Of a DNA stretch of 64,000 nt, positions 26,693 to 35,338 are shown piece after piece; positions within the stretch are counted from its first letter, which is position 1, and each line of letters starts with the position of its first letter. A program made the position numbers and the translations under genes. Origin of the DNA: Halobacillus sp. A5 (GTDB lineage Bacteria > Bacillota > Bacilli > Bacillales > Halobacillaceae); assembly GCF_024189315.1 (NCBI RefSeq), contig NZ_JAIZEO010000004.1, forward strand, positions 496,001 through 560,000, read 5' to 3'. The notes under the pieces were generated by a model. It was given only the letters and a program-made list of their open reading frames with translations, was not told where the DNA came from and ran no database searches.

Positions 26693-26887
26693 TTAAAATT
26701 TTTCGTTTTCTTTTTCTTCATCCATCCCTTTATAATGCAGCAAAGATTTCATAACAACGTCCTGATTCTCTTGAATGTACTCTTGGTGTTTTTCATGTAG
26801 CCAATCATTGTAAGATTGGTCTTGAATAGTTAACAGCGTTTGTACCAAGTCCTTCGATTGTTTTAGTTCACGATTCGTCGCTCCCAT
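26693..26887 (-). CDS. Small soluble protein at the start of the transfer operon
   Basis: A 64-aa, glutamine-rich helical protein with no recognised motif. The ATG at 26887 is preceded by a near-perfect AAAGGAGGTGAT ribosome binding site, so it is very probably translated. It lies just downstream of the terminator at 26921-26953 and before the pilin-like gene. Its role is unknown. Confidence 0.7.
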   Translation of the reverse strand: MGATNRELKQSKDLVQTLLTIQDQSYNDWLHEKHQEYIQENQDVVMKSLLHYKGMDEEKENEKF

Positions 26888-26920
26888 TGTTATCACCTCC
26901 TTTAAAGAATTTTGCGCATA

Positions 26921-26953
26921 AAAAAAGAAGCGATCAATTAAAGATCACTTCCG
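26921..26953 (-). terminator. Intrinsic terminator after the lipoprotein gene
   Basis: On the minus strand GAAGTGATC, a 7-base loop and GATCGCTTC are followed by seven Ts. It separates the lipoprotein gene from the T4SS genes, so these may need their own promoter or regulated read-through. Confidence 0.8.
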
Positions 26954-27391
26954 TTATGATGCATTATCGTCAATAAATTCTTGCAAAGCTTTTTCCTTAC
27001 TATCTTCTGAAGGAAAATCAACACTTCTTAAGGAAACATAGTCTTCTAATTTTCCATCCTCATAAAAGCCCAAAGTCTCAAACTGGATGCCCTTTAACCC
27101 TAAGTCGTCTGGCTTTAAATTATTATCTAGCATCGCTGAAGACTTAGCATTTATTTCTTTCACACTAATCGAATTAATCTTTTCTTCAACTAATTCAATC
27201 TTTTCTGCCCGATCTTCCTTATCCTCCGTATTATTAAGTAATATAAAGGCTGTATCATTTTCTTCAATGTGACTTCTCATTTCTTCTGGTGATAAAGACT
27301 CTACTTGACCTGTGGCTCCTTGAGCTCCACAACCTACAAGAATGATTGCCAATATTAAACCAGAGAAACCACTGATCCAATACTTTTTCAT
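26954..27391 (-). CDS. Lipoprotein of unknown function
   Basis: The 145-aa protein begins with a basic n-region and a hydrophobic stretch ending in the lipobox LVGC at residues 18-21. It should be exported, cleaved and lipid-anchored. The mature domain is acidic; segments such as FILLNNTEDKEDRAEKIELVEEKI and FETLGFYEDGKLEDYVSL give a thioredoxin-like impression, but there is no CxxC. Surface lipoproteins near the start of transfer operons often act in entry exclusion or mating contacts; that is only a suggestion. The start has AGAAGGGA upstream. Confidence 0.7.
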   Translation of the reverse strand: MKKYWISGFSGLILAIILVGCGAQGATGQVESLSPEEMRSHIEENDTAFILLNNTEDKEDRAEKIELVEEKINSISVKEINAKSSAMLDNNLKPDDLGLKGIQFETLGFYEDGKLEDYVSLRSVDFPSEDSKEKALQEFIDDNAS

Positions 27392-27811
27392 CAGACCATT
27401 CCCTTCTCGAGTGAACTGTATAACGATTCTAACACCTACTTAAATATAAATCCACATCTTGGAAAAGAATCCTTATTATATAAGTGATTGTTTTTGGCTA
27501 GATACAATCAACCCTATGCAGACCCACTATATTAATCAAATCTGCAATGCACAACGTTTCTAGCATATACGAAGAACTTTATGTATCTAGGTTTTACTAT
27601 TAAAAGTTTCATCGGCAGTATCCTCACTTCAAATAGAAAAACCATCATTGATACAACGCTTATCTGGTCACTAGATGCGTTTCACGTGCCACGCACCGAA
27701 CGATTATCGACAGCCAGGAAAGTTCTGTGACCTTTCTTTTCCTAACGTAGATATGTAGTTTTCAATGTTCAATAAGTGCTATTATTTAAGCACGTATTAA
27801 AATCGTTACAT
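27392..27811. other. Non-coding gap, 420 bases
   Basis: No open frame with a ribosome binding site was found. Weak hairpins near 27715-27745 and 27776-27795 could end transcription of the small gene to the right. The upstream half should hold the promoter for the lipoprotein gene, but no convincing -35/-10 pair was identified. Confidence 0.4.
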
Positions 27812-28048
27812 TTATTTGACGGGCATAAGCTCACTCTTAGGATTTTTTCGTTTAGCAATGGTTTTAAACCGGTCATTCTTTACAGTTCGAATTCGATAAT
27901 AGATACTGGCAAGTTTTTCAGTTGCTCCATGTCGATCTATTGCCCAAATACCGTGCACATCATACCTTTTTCCTTCAAAGGTTTTAACATTGGCAGCTTG
28001 TGAAGCAATATCATAATAAGCAAAGTGCTCTTTATTTAGTTTCGCCAT
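27812..28048 (-). CDS. Small basic protein, unknown
   Basis: This 78-aa basic protein (MAKLNKEHFAYYDIASQAANVKTFEGKRYDVHG...) has no recognised domain. It is positioned 12 bases after the DnaD-like gene on the same strand with GAGG upstream of its ATG. It is likely to be part of the early (replication/excision) transcript of the element. Confidence 0.6.
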   Translation of the reverse strand: MAKLNKEHFAYYDIASQAANVKTFEGKRYDVHGIWAIDRHGATEKLASIYYRIRTVKNDRFKTIAKRKNPKSELMPVK

Positions 28049-28060
28049 AGTACTACCTCC

Positions 28061-29086
28061 TCAGTTTATGTTTCCAACCACTCTAAGCTTCAAGTGTTCT
28101 AATAAAACATCGATAGCTGAACATCTCCCTTCTCGAATAGAAGCAATATCTACCTCAGAAAGATTATACTGATGATTAATGGAATCAAGGATATTCTCTC
28201 TCGATCTATTTAACTTAATCGATAACTCAATGGTTCGAGCAATATCATCGACGCTAGGTTGTTTACTTATATCCTCCTTTTCTTGCTCTTCACGACTTTT
28301 AAACCATTCTGGCACCACTTCCTGATTGGAGTGCCTTTTAGAGAATGTTCCGTTGTTACTCTTTCTGTTTTTATATTCAACTTCTTCAGCCTCTGCTTGT
28401 TCTATTGTTTGAATCCCTTTATTTATCCAGGACTGAAGGATACTTTTCACGTACCCCCATGTTGGTTTATTACGATCCAGGGAGCGCTTCATAGCTTCCA
28501 CCACCAATGGATCTCCAAGGTCCTCACTCCAGTTCATTACTTCTTTTGAGATTTGAGGACCTATAATGCCAAAGTTGTTTTGATAAAATTCAATGGCCTC
28601 ACATTCCATTCGTTCAGAAGCAGTTGTAGTAATAAATTCTTTTACATTCTTAACTTCTTTAAGTTCTCTACCATTCTTGTATGTGTCTTTTTGCTGTCTA
28701 TCTGATGACGAAGTGTTGTTCTTTTGCTGGTTATCTGTTGTTGTTTTGTTGGCGTAATCTTCATCGTTAGATTGATAAATTGCCCAGTTTTCAACGGTTA
28801 TGACACTATATTTGTTGGTGGAATGAATAGTGATTACATCATCTTCCTTTAACATTTTTAAGTAATCACGAACCGTCGATTCATTCATGTTCAATTCAGA
28901 AGCAGCCTTTTTACGACCAAATATAAATTGTCCTGGTTCAAGTTGAACTTTTTGCCTACCCACTCTTGACTCAGTATTTTTATGACTTGCTTTCGTTAAG
29001 CAATAGATAAAGATTTTTAACATCTTTTCATTATCAAAGATTTCACTATGAAGTATCTTTCGATGAAGCTTCAGCCAGCCTTGCAT
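28061..29086 (-). CDS. DnaD-domain replication initiation protein
   Basis: The 341-aa protein has an N-terminal winged-helix part (GWLKLHRKILHSEIF, then FIFGRKKAASELNMNESTVRDYLKMLKEDDVI) like phage replisome organisers. A polar linker follows, then a DnaD/DnaB-like C-terminal domain around residues 170-230 (AIEFYQNNFG...WGYVKSILQSWI). It probably loads the host replicative helicase on the circular element. Start has AAAGAGGTGAAAG upstream. It lies in the leftward early operon behind the XRE and excisionase-like genes. ICEs that replicate autonomously after excision carry such genes. Confidence 0.85.
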   Translation of the reverse strand: MQGWLKLHRKILHSEIFDNEKMLKIFIYCLTKASHKNTESRVGRQKVQLEPGQFIFGRKKAASELNMNESTVRDYLKMLKEDDVITIHSTNKYSVITVENWAIYQSNDEDYANKTTTDNQQKNNTSSSDRQQKDTYKNGRELKEVKNVKEFITTTASERMECEAIEFYQNNFGIIGPQISKEVMNWSEDLGDPLVVEAMKRSLDRNKPTWGYVKSILQSWINKGIQTIEQAEAEEVEYKNRKSNNGTFSKRHSNQEVVPEWFKSREEQEKEDISKQPSVDDIARTIELSIKLNRSRENILDSINHQYNLSEVDIASIREGRCSAIDVLLEHLKLRVVGNIN

Positions 29087-29099
29087 TCTTTCACCTCTT

Positions 29100-29636
29100 T
29101 TACGATTTACCAGCTACATAGCCTTTTGATTTTAAATCATTATGATGGTCTTTCCATATCTTCAACCAGCTAATATCGTACGTTTCACATACCATCGATA
29201 AATATAAGGTTGAGAAATGCACAATTTTAGCAACTTCCTTAGTTGACTTATAGATATCTTGTTTTTCCATAGAATTTGTACTAGCTAGATCTTCCTTCAA
29301 CTTAACCTTAGAGACTGTTTCAAGCGCTCTTTCTAACTCTTGCAGTAATATTAATTGTAAAAAGAATCTATCGTTCTTGGCATTTTGACCGTCTAGGTAC
29401 GTAATCCCCCACCCGATATATTCATTGACTGCCTCAAGTGCTAGCCTTGGATTGTTGTATTTTTCCAAAAAATATTTAGTAGATACTGGAGGTATTTTTC
29501 GTTCTCCCCCTTCTTGCTTTGAGATGTACTCTCTAGACTGAAACATATCTATTGCTAATTGCTGCTGTGTTTTATTTATTCTTTTCCTCATTTCCTTCAT
29601 GAGCTCTGCAGACTTACTATATTTAATGGGACTCAC
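29100..29636 (-). CDS. XRE-type helix-turn-helix protein of the early operon
   Basis: The first ~60 residues (MRKRINKTQQQLAIDMFQSREYISKQEGGER) form an XRE-like helix-turn-helix. The remaining ~115 residues are helical and unrecognised. The given start is a GTG; a downstream ATG (MKEMRKR) is possible. It sits between the excisionase-like and DnaD-like genes, so it may regulate the transfer or replication genes. Confidence 0.65.
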   Translation of the reverse strand: MSPIKYSKSAELMKEMRKRINKTQQQLAIDMFQSREYISKQEGGERKIPPVSTKYFLEKYNNPRLALEAVNEYIGWGITYLDGQNAKNDRFFLQLILLQELERALETVSKVKLKEDLASTNSMEKQDIYKSTKEVAKIVHFSTLYLSMVCETYDISWLKIWKDHHNDLKSKGYVAGKS

Positions 29637-29691
29637 CCCTTCGGTTTGTACCAGTAATTATATTTTGTTGACTTATCATAGATTCATAGAG

Positions 29692-30015
29692 TTATATCAC
29701 ACCAAAGTTTCTTTCCGGAGCAATATTACTAGTCACATCAACATGTTCTCTAATCCATTTAATTACTAAATCTTTAGGATAAAGTGTACGTCCTCCTACA
29801 TGAACTTTAGGGAAGTCTTTACGTTTCAAAATGTGAGCATCCAATGATTGTACACTAACATTAAAAACATATTCAGCTAGCTTCGTACGATCCAATAAAT
29901 AAGGCAATTCATTTTCTTTGTGTACATCTTCTTGCGCCTTTTTTGCAATGTCATAAAAGATGTCGTACACTTTATTATTAAATTCAGCCTCGGGTTGTAA
30001 TTTTGCTTCAAACAA
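29692..30015 (-). CDS. Excisionase-like / MerR-type helix-turn-helix protein
   Basis: This 107-aa protein has a small C-terminal DNA-binding pattern (RTKLAEYVFNVSVQSLDAHILKRKDFPKVHVGGRTLYPKDLVIKWIREH). That matches the helix-turn-helix plus wing of HTH_17/Xis proteins. It is the second gene of the leftward operon that diverges from the repressor, the place of xis in ICEBs1-like elements. The TTG start directly follows the stop of the preceding XRE gene, with AAAGGAATTG upstream. It may direct excision with the integrase; a purely regulatory role is also possible. Confidence 0.65.
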   Translation of the reverse strand: MFEAKLQPEAEFNNKVYDIFYDIAKKAQEDVHKENELPYLLDRTKLAEYVFNVSVQSLDAHILKRKDFPKVHVGGRTLYPKDLVIKWIREHVDVTSNIAPERNFGVI

Positions 30016-30276
30016 TTAAATCAATTCCTTTCTTTGATTGGATTTTAATTTCCCCAAACTATTTGTATGAGTATCTTGTACTTTATGGCCAAACAAAAAA
30101 TGGACATCTTTTCCCAAAACCTCTGCTAAACAAATAGCTACTTTGAGAGTTGGAGTTGAATATCCATTTTCCCAATTAGCCACACTTTGCTTTCCTTTAT
30201 ATCCCAGGCATTCTGAAAGTTGAGTTTGGCTCATGTTAGCTTGAACTCTTGCCTCTTTTAAACGTTTATTCTTCAT
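30016..30276 (-). CDS. XRE family transcriptional regulator (leftward, early gene)
   Basis: The 86-aa protein consists of a single XRE/Cro-type helix-turn-helix (RVQANMSQTQLSECLGYKGKQSVANWENGYSTPTLKVAICLAEVLG) and a short tail. It is transcribed away from the 30444 repressor gene, with two palindromic operators between. The pair resembles a cI/cro-like switch. The ribosome binding site AAGGAGGTGA is strong. Confidence 0.85.
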   Translation of the reverse strand: MKNKRLKEARVQANMSQTQLSECLGYKGKQSVANWENGYSTPTLKVAICLAEVLGKDVHFLFGHKVQDTHTNSLGKLKSNQRKELI

Positions 30277-30320
30277 TATTTCACCTCCTTAGTATGAATA
30301 ACTTGTACTTAAAGTATATG

Positions 30321-30364
30321 TACAAGTTTCTTGTATGTCAACACTAAAAAACAAGTTTCTTGTA
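30321..30364. promoter_or_regulatory. Tandem palindromic operators of the immunity repressor
   Basis: TACAAGTTTCTTGTA occurs at 30321-30335 and again, with its first base changed to A, at 30350-30364. Each is an inverted repeat ACAAG-TTT-CTTGT with 29 bases between starts. Related half sites (CTTGTAC) lie at 30303 and near 30413. They sit in the gap between divergent XRE genes and are very probably bound by one or both regulators. Confidence 0.8.
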
Positions 30365-30443
30365 CTTTAGTTAAAAATATCTATAAATAAGCAGAAAAAT
30401 GGTACAATAATCTTGTACATGAAAAAGTGAAAGGATCCTAAAA

Positions 30444-30845
30444 ATGCTCTCACAAAGACTTAAATATTCAAGAAAAACAAAAGGGCTTACTCAGAGTGAA
30501 TTAGCAAATAAGATTAAAACTACAAAGGGTACAGTCAGCAACTATGAAAATGGTTATAGTACACCTTCAAATGAAATGCTTATTAGTCTTGCTAATGCAT
30601 TAGATGTAAGCGTTGATTATTTATTAGGTAGATCTGAAACTACTGTGAAAGAACCTGAAAAAAATGAATACGATACTATCAATGAAATAAATAAGCTCAT
30701 GGATAAATATGGGGTTGAAGATGCCGCATTCTTCGATTTAGAAAAGTGGAAGGCCATGGGGCCCGAGCAAATTCGGGAATTGGAAAGCTATTTTCAATAT
30801 TTGCTACGAAAATCTAAGGAGCTAGAGGATAAGGACAAGGAATAA
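30444..30845 (+). CDS. ImmR-like XRE immunity repressor
   Basis: The 133-aa protein has an N-terminal XRE helix-turn-helix (LKYSRKTKGLTQSELANKIKTTKGTVSNYENGYSTPSNEMLISLANALDVSVDYLLG) and an acidic C-terminal half, like ImmR of ICEBs1 and related phage repressors. It is divergent from the excisionase/replication operon and faces two palindromic operators. In ICEBs1 the next gene is immA; here a terminator and ~18 kb of cargo follow before an ImmA-like gene. It should keep the element quiescent until ImmA cleaves it. Confidence 0.82.
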   Translation: MLSQRLKYSRKTKGLTQSELANKIKTTKGTVSNYENGYSTPSNEMLISLANALDVSVDYLLGRSETTVKEPEKNEYDTINEINKLMDKYGVEDAAFFDLEKWKAMGPEQIRELESYFQYLLRKSKELEDKDKE

Positions 30846-30880
30846 AACACGCAATCTAAATTACTGTAAATACACAAATA

Positions 30881-30919
30881 AAAAGCAGGCAAACTTCCAT
30901 GTTAAAGTTACCTGCTTTT
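30881..30919 (+). terminator. Terminator after the repressor gene
   Basis: AAAAGCAGG and CCTGCTTTT form the stem, extended by partly paired AACTT/AAGTT, with a T-rich tail. It ends the immR transcript and marks the left edge of the cargo block. Confidence 0.75.
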
Positions 30920-31055
30920 ATTATTTGATTTAGTTATACGATTATTTTGCACACCTTCATATTCTTTATTCCAGAAAAGCTCCCTTTACTTGATGACTTG
31001 AATTCAAGGTATCATTTAGTAGACCTTAAATTTAATATTGTTATAACGAAAATAT

Positions 31056-31889
31056 TTACCCTAGAAGAGCATTCATCTCCACTAACGCATAGGTCCATTT
31101 ATCTCTTGCTTGATTCCTCTTATCCACATCTGATAAAGATGAGCTACTTTCCTGTAAAACTACTTTAGTAACGTTGGGTTGAGTCTCAATGAACTCTAAG
31201 ATAATTTCTGAATTTAGTGTTTTGTCAGGTGACATTGGTCCTTCATAAATCCAGCTTTTTTCAATGCGTTTATTTTGTTCAATTACCTGATATTCTCCAG
31301 ATTCAGTATGCATCCCTGGGAATGCCTCGACTTTATTTGTAGCTAAACGAAATTTCCCCCCTACACGAACGTCCATTTCAACCTCGGTAAGTCCAAACAA
31401 CTCCTTGAGTACTTGGGGGGATGTCCATGCTTTAAATAGAATTTCTGGTTTATATCTGTATTCTCTGTTTACTTCTATAGTATAGATATTATCTGTTTCT
31501 TGCCAAGTCATTACTTCCCACGTATAACCGTCTATATCTTTAAAAAGGCCTGTATAATATCCCCAATCATCTGCATTGCCTTCTTTGGTAACCGTGCCGC
31601 CTGCCTTGCCAGCACGTGAAAGAATGAAATTTACCTCCTTAATATCTTTAGCAGTGTGGCTAAAAATAACACTACAAGTGTTTAAATTGTCTTCATGCTG
31701 TTGAGTCATCTGAGCGAAGCCTGAACGCTCATATAAAACCAAAGACATTTCTCCTTCTAGAAAAAAAGCCACATGATCTTCCCCCGATGAAATTTTATCT
31801 TCAGGAAGATCGAACACTTCTTTGTAAAATCTGGTGGACAGGTCTAAGTTTCCGACGGGAATTGTTACAATATCAATTTTTGGGTTCAT
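31056..31889 (-). CDS. VOC (glyoxalase-like) plus SRPBCC/AHSA1 fusion protein
   Basis: At 277 aa this fuses two small-molecule-binding folds. Residues 1-~122 are a VOC domain (DIVTIPVGNLDLSTRFYKEVFDLPE ... YTGLFKDIDGYTWEVMTW). Residues ~135-270 are an AHSA1-like START/SRPBCC domain (YRYKPEILFKAWTSPQVLKELFG ... VGGKFRLAT ... KVVLQES). The substrate is unknown; such proteins are often linked to detoxification. It stands alone at the left of the cargo block. Ribosome binding site GGAGGGATAAT is present before the ATG. Confidence 0.85.
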   Translation of the reverse strand: MNPKIDIVTIPVGNLDLSTRFYKEVFDLPEDKISSGEDHVAFFLEGEMSLVLYERSGFAQMTQQHEDNLNTCSVIFSHTAKDIKEVNFILSRAGKAGGTVTKEGNADDWGYYTGLFKDIDGYTWEVMTWQETDNIYTIEVNREYRYKPEILFKAWTSPQVLKELFGLTEVEMDVRVGGKFRLATNKVEAFPGMHTESGEYQVIEQNKRIEKSWIYEGPMSPDKTLNSEIILEFIETQPNVTKVVLQESSSSLSDVDKRNQARDKWTYALVEMNALLG

Positions 31890-32158
31890 TATTATCCCTC
31901 CTTACTTAGGTATTCAATATACACCCTTTTAGTCCTTTCTTTTCTTAACAATCTGGCCCCTCACATAAAGAAATCACCAATTTCGAAATCGCCCCCTCGT
32001 TAACTGAAGAATTGTATTAGGTGTTCTATAAGATACATGGGGTAGAGTCCTTAAAGAGTAAGTAGGGTATAAAGTACAATAACTGCCATTAAAGGCTTTT
32101 ATTTTTAGTTTTATCCTCTATTCCTACCTTTGTTAAGAAAGCTTCAATTTCTTTAGTT
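31890..32158. other. Gap before the thrS remnant
   Basis: This part of a 660-base gap holds no convincing gene. It probably contains the promoter of the leftward VOC/SRPBCC gene. The other part of the gap contains the thrS remnant. Confidence 0.4.
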
Positions 32159-32350
32159 CTATATCCCAATGAATCCAAACACGGACCGGTGAATAACCAC
32201 TGGACGAACTTTTTCATTATGTTCATTAATCTATTCCAGATCGAATTTTTCTGGCATTTGAAAATCCAGCTGTACGGTTGCCCATTGATGGCTCCTATTC
32301 AGAGCGTCTTTTATGTGAATATCAATTTTAGGACCGTAAAAAGCACCGTC
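32159..32350 (-). pseudogene. thrS: Remnant of a threonyl-tRNA synthetase gene
   Basis: The minus strand reads [38 protein letters not shown] and then, after an in-frame stop, INEHNEKVRPVVIHRSVFGS. This is the highly conserved catalytic-core segment of ThrS. The frame is lost just upstream, and only about 60 residues of the ~640 remain. It is an isolated fragment beside the ger genes, so a gene copy once lay here as cargo and has decayed. Confidence 0.85.
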
Positions 32351-32566
32351 CCTCATTCAGTCTAAAATCATAACTAAATTTCTCACTTAAGGTAATACAG
32401 TAAACGCCCTTTATATTGAAGATAAAAGTTCAACTAAATATTTCCGTGGAGTAGTAATTGATCTAAGGAAAATAAGCGGATATCCTGTAATTTACTTTTA
32501 TGTATGAGATATAACTTTTCAGGGACTACTAAAATTAACTAAGTATATATGTATTTGGAGGTAGTT

Positions 32567-34135
32567 ATGTTCAGATTCAAACGTCATGGAAAAGGTAAAC
32601 CTTCTCAACATAAACAATTAAAAAAACTTGAAGATGAGCATCAACAGGCAAAGGAAAATTTAAGCAAACAATTAAGGGTGAATGAAGAGAAGCTTCAAGA
32701 AGTTTTCAAAAATTGTTCCGATGTGGTTTTTCGCTATGTAAAAGGACAAGACGGAGCCTTATTTTTAGTTGTCTATATGGATGGGATGATTAGCTCGCAA
32801 CTTCTCGATGAACATATACTGAAAGGACTTATGCGTAACCCCCATCCTTCGGAAGTAGAGGATTCGAAGGTTTGGAGTGATCAGCTAAATATTTCCGTGG
32901 GCCAATCTAAAACGCTCTCTACTTTCGAACAAATACCTAAAGAAATCGTAAGGGCCAACGCTATTGTTTTAACAGAGGGACACGATTCGGCATTGGCTTT
33001 AGATATCAAAGGCTGGGACAAGCGGGCATTAGAAGAACCTTCTGGTGAATCAGTCATCCGAGGGCCAAGAGAGGGATTTTCGGAAACGTTTCGTGTAAAT
33101 ACTACTCTTATCAGAAGAAGGTTGAAGACCCCTCGTTTAAAGATTGAAATGATGAACTTAGGAGAATTGAGTCAAACCGATATAGGCATCGTTTATGTTG
33201 ATGGTTTAATTAATCCTTCTGTTCTTACTGAAGTAAAGAAGAGAGTAGAGCGAATCAAAATTGATGGAATATTAGAGTCTGGATATGTTGAGGCCTTTAT
33301 TGAGGATGCTCCCTTTTCTCCATTCCCGACCGTTCAACATACAGAGCGACCTGATACGGTGGTTTCTGCCTTACTGGAAGGAAAAGCAGCGGTTATCGTA
33401 GATGGAACGCCATTTGTTTTAGTGGTTCCCTTTACTTTCTTTGGAGGGCTGCAAGCCTCTGAAGATGCTTATGAGCGTTTTATGTACGGGACAGCTATTC
33501 GCTGGGTAAGGTACTTGCTGTTCACGATTGCTTTATTTCTGCCTTCTGTGTATGTAGCCATTATTTCTTATCACCCTGAGATGGTTCCTTTCAATCTTCT
33601 TTTAAGTTTTGCAGCGGCCCGGGAACCCAGCCCATTTCCTACAATCATCGAAACACTAATGATGGAAATTATATTTGAATCCTTACGAGAGGCGGGGATC
33701 CGACTTCCCAAACTAGTCGGTCCTGCCGTTAGTATTGTAGGAGCCCTGGTTTTAGGAGAAGCAGCTGTTCAAGCAGGGTTAGTAACGGCCCCGGTTGTTA
33801 TTGTGGTAGCTGGGACAGGCATCGCATCGTTTGCTGTTCCTGGATATAGCCTTGGCTTAGCTTATCGTCTCCTGAGGTTTCCTATGCTTATTCTAGGGGG
33901 AGTTTTTGGACTCTTCGGTGTAATGGTGGGTGCTTTAGCCCTCCTCCTTCATCTAGTCAGCCTGAGATCTTTTGGCGTTCCTTATTTAGCCCCGATGGCA
34001 CCACTGGTAGGTACAGGGATGAAAGATGTACTATGGAGAGCCCCTGTGTGGATGCAAAGGGTACGTCCCAAGCTGATCGTCGGTCGTACCAGCTATCATA
34101 TGCCAAAGGGACAAAAGCCGGGCCCTAAAAAATAA
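32567..34135 (+). CDS. GerA-family spore germinant receptor subunit A
   Basis: The 522-aa protein has a hydrophilic N-terminal ~300 residues with GerA family marks (VVFRYVKGQDGALFLVVYMDG, TLIRRRLKTPRLKIEMMNLG, IGIVYVDGLINP). A membrane domain with about five helices follows, including VPFNLLLSFAAAREPSPFPTIIETLMMEIIFESLREAGIRLP and a basic tail. It is part of a nutrient receptor in the inner spore membrane. I chose the ATG at 32567, which has TTGGAGGTAG upstream. The GerC-type gene follows on the same strand; the B subunit gene is convergent. Confidence 0.93.
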   Translation: MFRFKRHGKGKPSQHKQLKKLEDEHQQAKENLSKQLRVNEEKLQEVFKNCSDVVFRYVKGQDGALFLVVYMDGMISSQLLDEHILKGLMRNPHPSEVEDSKVWSDQLNISVGQSKTLSTFEQIPKEIVRANAIVLTEGHDSALALDIKGWDKRALEEPSGESVIRGPREGFSETFRVNTTLIRRRLKTPRLKIEMMNLGELSQTDIGIVYVDGLINPSVLTEVKKRVERIKIDGILESGYVEAFIEDAPFSPFPTVQHTERPDTVVSALLEGKAAVIVDGTPFVLVVPFTFFGGLQASEDAYERFMYGTAIRWVRYLLFTIALFLPSVYVAIISYHPEMVPFNLLLSFAAAREPSPFPTIIETLMMEIIFESLREAGIRLPKLVGPAVSIVGALVLGEAAVQAGLVTAPVVIVVAGTGIASFAVPGYSLGLAYRLLRFPMLILGGVFGLFGVMVGALALLLHLVSLRSFGVPYLAPMAPLVGTGMKDVLWRAPVWMQRVRPKLIVGRTSYHMPKGQKPGPKK

Positions 34136-34152
34136 ACGTGAGGTTGGGACAC

Positions 34153-35292
34153 ATGAAAAGAATATGTATTGCAGCGTTGCTCTCTTTAATTTTCTTAACT
34201 GGCTGCTGGGATTCAATAGAACTGAATGATCGAGCCATCGTTCTTGGGGGAGGAATGGACCTCGATGAGGAAGGCCAGTATGTTTCGAGCCTTCAAATAG
34301 CGATCCCTTCTAAATTCGGACAAATCAACCAAAGAGGAGGAGAAGCACCAGAACAGAGTGTTCTAGTAAAGGCTGCAACTGGAAAAACAGCCTTCGATGC
34401 TAGACAGAACATTCAAAATAAAGTGGAACGAAAGATATTTCGGCTTCAGCAGCAATCTTTTTTTGCAGGAGAAGAGCTTGCAAAACAAGGACTCAAAGAA
34501 AGCATAGACATGAGATTACGTTACAATGATTTTCCTGTTCGGGCCAACTACTCTGTGGTCAAGGGAGGAAGGTCTGTCGATTTGTTGACGAATACCAGTG
34601 ATCTGGAAGTGGCCACTTCCCTTTCTACAAACAACATTCAAAAACAGTTTGCTCAAGGTGTGACCACTACATTTCTTGATTTCCAAAAAAGAATGTATGG
34701 TCCAAGCAATCCCGTCCTCACAGCCTGGGAAATCCAATCTTCCCCAGGTTTATCAGGTCCGGAACAGAGTGTAGACTTTTATGGACTAGCTGCATTTAAC
34801 AAAGAGCTGCAATTGGTCGGCTACCTGAATGAAGACGAATCGAAAGATCTTCTGTGGATACAAAACAAACTAGAATATATTGCTCTTGTAATCCCTTATG
34901 GTGGCCAAGATCAAACAGCGGGGCTTCGCGTCCAGGATCTAAAAAGAAAGATCTCCCCAAAAGTTAAGGACGGGAAAATGCATCTTCACGTTCAATTAGA
35001 CGGGAAAGGATCCGTACAGGAAAACAACACCAACTTGGATTTATCTGCTTCAAAAGATGTGGAACGACTGGAAAAAGAAGCGGAGAAATACTATCAAAAA
35101 AGAGTAGAAGACATGATTGATAAAGTACAGTCTGAATATCAGACAGACATTTTAGACTTTGGGTTAACACTTTTTAGAAAGCATCCACAAGAATGGAAGC
35201 AAGTGAAACAGAATTGGGAGGAAATTTTTACAGAAACAGAGGTTACTGTTGATGTAAATATAAAGATCCGGGATGTAGGGTTAGTCACTTAA
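34153..35292 (+). CDS. Ger(x)C family spore germination lipoprotein
   Basis: At 379 aa, this has a signal peptide ending in the lipobox LTGC (residues 16-19) followed by WDSIELNDRAIVLGGGMD. That is the standard start of GerAC/GerBC-type lipoproteins. The remaining pattern (LFRKHPQEWKQVKQNWEEIF near the end) also fits. It would be attached to the outer face of the inner spore membrane as receptor subunit C. The gene follows subunit A after 17 bases; I prefer the ATG at 34153 to the one at 34138. Confidence 0.92.
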   Translation: MKRICIAALLSLIFLTGCWDSIELNDRAIVLGGGMDLDEEGQYVSSLQIAIPSKFGQINQRGGEAPEQSVLVKAATGKTAFDARQNIQNKVERKIFRLQQQSFFAGEELAKQGLKESIDMRLRYNDFPVRANYSVVKGGRSVDLLTNTSDLEVATSLSTNNIQKQFAQGVTTTFLDFQKRMYGPSNPVLTAWEIQSSPGLSGPEQSVDFYGLAAFNKELQLVGYLNEDESKDLLWIQNKLEYIALVIPYGGQDQTAGLRVQDLKRKISPKVKDGKMHLHVQLDGKGSVQENNTNLDLSASKDVERLEKEAEKYYQKRVEDMIDKVQSEYQTDILDFGLTLFRKHPQEWKQVKQNWEEIFTETEVTVDVNIKIRDVGLVT

Positions 35293-35302
35293 TAATCAAT
35301 TA

Positions 35303-35338
35303 AAAGAGTAACCCCCATAAAACCTAGGGGTTACTCTT
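35303..35338. terminator. Bidirectional terminator between convergent ger genes
   Basis: AAAGAGTAACCCC and GGGGTTACTCTTT make a 13-bp perfect stem with A and T runs on both sides. It serves both the rightward gerA-gerC pair and the leftward gerB gene. Confidence 0.88.
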
